DNA of 64,000 bases from Paenibacillus antri (GTDB lineage: Bacteria; Bacillota; Bacilli; Paenibacillales; YIM-B00363). The notes below the pieces were generated by a model, which was not told the DNA's origin, did no database searches, and saw only the letters and a program-made list of their open reading frames with translations. The stretch is from positions 1 to 64,000 of the forward strand of contig NZ_VCIW01000002.1 of NCBI RefSeq assembly GCF_005765165.1. Reading direction: 5' to 3'. Position numbers and translations under genes: made by a program. How positions within the stretch are numbered: position 1 is the first letter of the stretch; each line of letters opens with the position of its first letter. Shown piece after piece: positions 61,698-64,000 of this stretch.

Positions 61698-61757
61698 GCT
61701 TCGATAATACAATCTTGATATGTAAAGATCGTACTACGAATGTAGAATCATTATTAT

Positions 61758-61771
61758 TTTAAACGCTTACA
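61758..61771 (+). promoter_or_regulatory. cre-like site upstream of the solute-binding protein gene
   Basis: TTTAAACGCTTACA fits TGWAANCGNTNWCA with one mismatch. It lies about 75 bp before the start codon, a position where CcpA would repress in glucose. Confidence 0.55.
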
Positions 61772-61846
61772 TTCCGCGGTTATGATGGCATCGAATACCG
61801 AACCGGACTGCACGATGCGTCGGTACCTAAGGGAGGAATCGGAATC

Positions 61847-63403
61847 ATGTACAAGTGGAAAAGGGCGTTAAGCTTTGCGCTCGCAGCAATGCTCGCGGCA
61901 TGCTCCGCGGGAACCTCGAGCGGCGGGGAAGGACAGGGCGCCGACGAAACGCCGGGCACGGCGAACGAGACGCCGAAGACGAACGAAGCGGAACCGAAGG
62001 AAATCCCCAAGATTTACATTTACCAAAACACCGGCGCGTTAAATCAGAAGCCGGAAGGCAGCTTGCCGGCAAAGCTGGAAGAGATGAAGCGGATGTATAT
62101 CGAGGAGCTCGGCATCGAACCGATCGCGATCGTTCCCCCGAACGGCGCCGCGGAAGAGAAGCTGAACCTGATGCTCGGATCGAGCGACGAAATCGATACG
62201 TTCCAAGGCAACTGGGACGAGTACGCCTCTAAGGGCGCGATCATTCCTCTGAACGACCTGTTGGATCAGTACGGCCAAGACATCAAGAACGCATGGCCCG
62301 AGGAAGCTTGGGAGTATATGACGGATAAGGAAGGAAACATCTGGGGCATTCCCCGGGGCACGCCGGCCGTTCATTACCCGATCTGGATTCGAACGGACTG
62401 GCTGGCGAAGCTGAACCTGGATATGCCGAAGACGCTCGACGAGCTGGAGGCCGTCATGAAGGCGTTCAAGGAGCAAGATCCGGACGGGAACGGCAAGGAC
62501 GACACGATTCCGATGATGACGGATTTGAACGGGATCAAGAATGCGCTGCTGGGCGGATATACGGAGCACGGCAACAGTAACTGGATCGACCCGGCGGATC
62601 AGAAAGTTAAACCGTTCGAGCTTGCCCCGGGCTACAAGGAGTTCGTGGCGAAGATGGCGGATTGGTATCAGAAGGGATACATCTACAAGGAATCGTTCGC
62701 CAAGTTCGATGCGCTCGAGCTGCTCAAGACGAACCGGGTCGGCACCTCGTCGATGTGGTATTCCCGCATCACGCTCCTGTTCCCGCAAATCAAGGGGAAC
62801 TTGCCGGAAGGCGCGAATTACGAAATCGTCCGCGGCATCGAAGGCCCGATGGGCAAGCCGATGACGGCTTCCCGCGGCAGCACGGCGTCGATGGTCATTA
62901 CGAAGAAGGCGAAGCATCCGGACGCGGTGATGAAATTCATCAATCATCAATATCAGGACATCCCGGCCCATTCGCTCACCGCGGCGTTCGGCGACAACTG
63001 GCGGTTCATCGGGGACAGCAACTTCGAAATCGAATTGATCGAACCGGAAATCCAATACGCGGGGGAATATATGGTTTCTCTGGGAACGGCGACGGAGACG
63101 AAGTACGCGTTCCAAGATCCGATCAAGAAGATGCACGCGGATTACTTAAATAAAGAATTAGGCAAGCTGGACGTCGCGAAGATGCCGGTGGACGCCACGA
63201 TCATGTACGACAAGCAGAAGCTGCAGGACAACATCCCGACGCTCGGGGACATCGATCGGCTCCGCAACGAAGAGCTGGTGAAGTTCGTGACGGGCGCAAG
63301 GCCGCTCTCCGAGTTCGATCAGTTTATCGACCAGCTGCAGAAGGTAGGGCTCGATCAGTGGATCGCCGAGCATACCCGCCAATATAACGAGCTGAAGAAG
63401 TAA
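61847..63403 (+). CDS. Extracellular solute-binding lipoprotein (family 1)
   Basis: A 518-aa sugar-binding lipoprotein. Lipobox LAAC with Cys19, then a Ser/Gly/Glu-rich linker (about 20-52), then the mature domain (KIYIYQNTGALNQKPEGSLP). It includes the DPDGNGKDDTIPM calcium-loop-like segment typical of this family. It binds an oligosaccharide for the permease encoded next. AAGGGAGGAATCGG precedes the ATG. It is distinct from the binding protein at 31375 (similar size, different sequence), so the window carries two separate importers. Confidence 0.92.
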   Translation: MYKWKRALSFALAAMLAACSAGTSSGGEGQGADETPGTANETPKTNEAEPKEIPKIYIYQNTGALNQKPEGSLPAKLEEMKRMYIEELGIEPIAIVPPNGAAEEKLNLMLGSSDEIDTFQGNWDEYASKGAIIPLNDLLDQYGQDIKNAWPEEAWEYMTDKEGNIWGIPRGTPAVHYPIWIRTDWLAKLNLDMPKTLDELEAVMKAFKEQDPDGNGKDDTIPMMTDLNGIKNALLGGYTEHGNSNWIDPADQKVKPFELAPGYKEFVAKMADWYQKGYIYKESFAKFDALELLKTNRVGTSSMWYSRITLLFPQIKGNLPEGANYEIVRGIEGPMGKPMTASRGSTASMVITKKAKHPDAVMKFINHQYQDIPAHSLTAAFGDNWRFIGDSNFEIELIEPEIQYAGEYMVSLGTATETKYAFQDPIKKMHADYLNKELGKLDVAKMPVDATIMYDKQKLQDNIPTLGDIDRLRNEELVKFVTGARPLSEFDQFIDQLQKVGLDQWIAEHTRQYNELKK

Positions 63404-63448
63404 CGGGAGAACGAGAGTCGCCCGATGTCGCGGAAAGGAGGGCTTCCG

Positions 63449-64000
63449 TTGAAGTTATGGCCGGCCGTCAGACTGCACCGGTTTTACTATTACTTGATCC
63501 TGCCCGGCATGCTCTATTTCGTCGTATTCGATTACATTCCGATGTTCGGCATCGTCATCGCCTTCAAGGACCTGTCTCCGTTCGAGGGCGTCAGAGGCAT
63601 CTTTACCGGCGACTGGGTCGGGTTCAAGCATTTCGTCCGGTTCTGGAATTCGTATTACTTCTGGAACGTCATGCGGAACACGTTGCTCATCAGCGGTTAT
63701 AAACTGTTATTCGGCTTTCCCGCGTCGATTGCGTTGGCGCTGCTCTTGAACGAGCTGCGACACGTCATGTTCAAACGGGTCGTGCAGACGATTTCCTATT
63801 TGCCGCATTTTATTTCCACGGTCGTCGTGGCCGGGCTGGCGATGATGATCCTCTCCACCGACGGAGGGTTGATCAATGCCGTCATCGTTCATTTCGGCGG
63901 CGAGCCGATTCATTTCCTGGGCAGCCCCGACCATTTTCGGAGCGTCTTGGTCATCTCCCACGTATGGCAGTCGATCGGGTGGGGGAGCATCCTGTATTTG
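63449..64000 (+). CDS. Sugar ABC transporter permease (LplB-like), truncated by window end
   Basis: The first 184 codons of an LplB-type permease: RLHRFYYYLILPGMLYFVVF, then DYIPMFGIVIAFKDLSPFEG, NVMRNTLLISGYKLLFGFPA and LPHFISTVVVAGLAMMILS. At least four membrane helices are visible; the EAA loop and the end lie beyond base 64000. The TTG at 63449 follows GGAAAGGAGGGCTTCC and is the likely start. Partner of the binding protein 45 bp upstream; a second permease should follow outside the window. Confidence 0.9.
   Translation, partial: MKLWPAVRLHRFYYYLILPGMLYFVVFDYIPMFGIVIAFKDLSPFEGVRGIFTGDWVGFKHFVRFWNSYYFWNVMRNTLLISGYKLLFGFPASIALALLLNELRHVMFKRVVQTISYLPHFISTVVVAGLAMMILSTDGGLINAVIVHFGGEPIHFLGSPDHFRSVLVISHVWQSIGWGSILYL

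Overview
The window looks like chromosome from a high-GC, endospore-forming Paenibacillaceae bacterium (Paenibacillus or a close relative). The reasons are Firmicute-type ribosome binding sites and tRNA order, spore genes (two YjcZ-type miniproteins, sspI, yunB, a lytH-like endopeptidase), a LiaFSR envelope-stress system, and carbohydrate loci controlled by membrane-anchored AraC regulators with LplB/LplC/YtcP-like ABC importers. The genus is an inference from gene content; no 16S rRNA is present.

Layout. 1-143 is the 3' end of a 23S rRNA gene, followed without a 5S gene by an array of 18 tRNA genes (251-1861) and a terminator. 1963-4925 holds a ROK regulator, two tiny YjcZ genes and a secreted SH3b/NlpC-P60 hydrolase. 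5338-10022 is a seven-gene envelope-stress cluster (LiaI-like, PspA, PspC, PspA, LiaF, LiaS, LiaR). 10116-18744 carries housekeeping and miscellaneous genes: GNAT, zwf, prfC, a solo LytTR protein, sspI, a SpoU methyltransferase, a second GNAT, a SAM methyltransferase and a CBO0543-type membrane protein. 18759-23431 is a MarR-controlled heterodimeric ABC exporter. 23511-24105 is an array of five 135-bp tandem repeats. 24232-28298 has a membrane protein, a lipoprotein gene broken by an in-frame stop, a third PspA with a membrane partner, and an amidohydrolase/Rieske pair.

29437-45713 is a carbohydrate or sugar-acid utilisation locus: ABC importer, 2-hydroxyacid dehydrogenase, GH36-like alpha-galactosidase, a 1155-residue secreted beta-helix protein, nitrilase-fold amidase, enolase-superfamily dehydratase/racemase, membrane AraC regulator and Gfo/Idh/MocA oxidoreductase. 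45747-50475 has wrbA, a HesB-like gene, an MBL/TetR/YrdB operon with an operator inside its promoter spacer, and convergent yunB and lytH-like genes. 50532-55905 contains the nickel-pincer (Lar) cofactor genes: larE-larB-larC(N-domain) on the minus strand, and the LarC C-terminal domain as a separate plus-strand gene beyond a vWA lipoprotein gene and a 52-bp repeat array. 56078-57917 is lipA-yutD. 58068-64000 begins a second carbohydrate uptake locus (GntR/LacI regulator, AraC sensor-regulator, lipoprotein, truncated permease) with two cre-like sites.

Most noteworthy are the unusual sugar-acid/amide locus, the split LarC with a 72-residue His tract and no larA nearby, the Lia/Psp hybrid cluster, two non-CRISPR tandem arrays, a P-loop Gly-to-Arg change in the ABC exporter, and paired tRNA-Leu genes with compensatory acceptor-stem changes. 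All calls come from reading the sequence; no database search was run.
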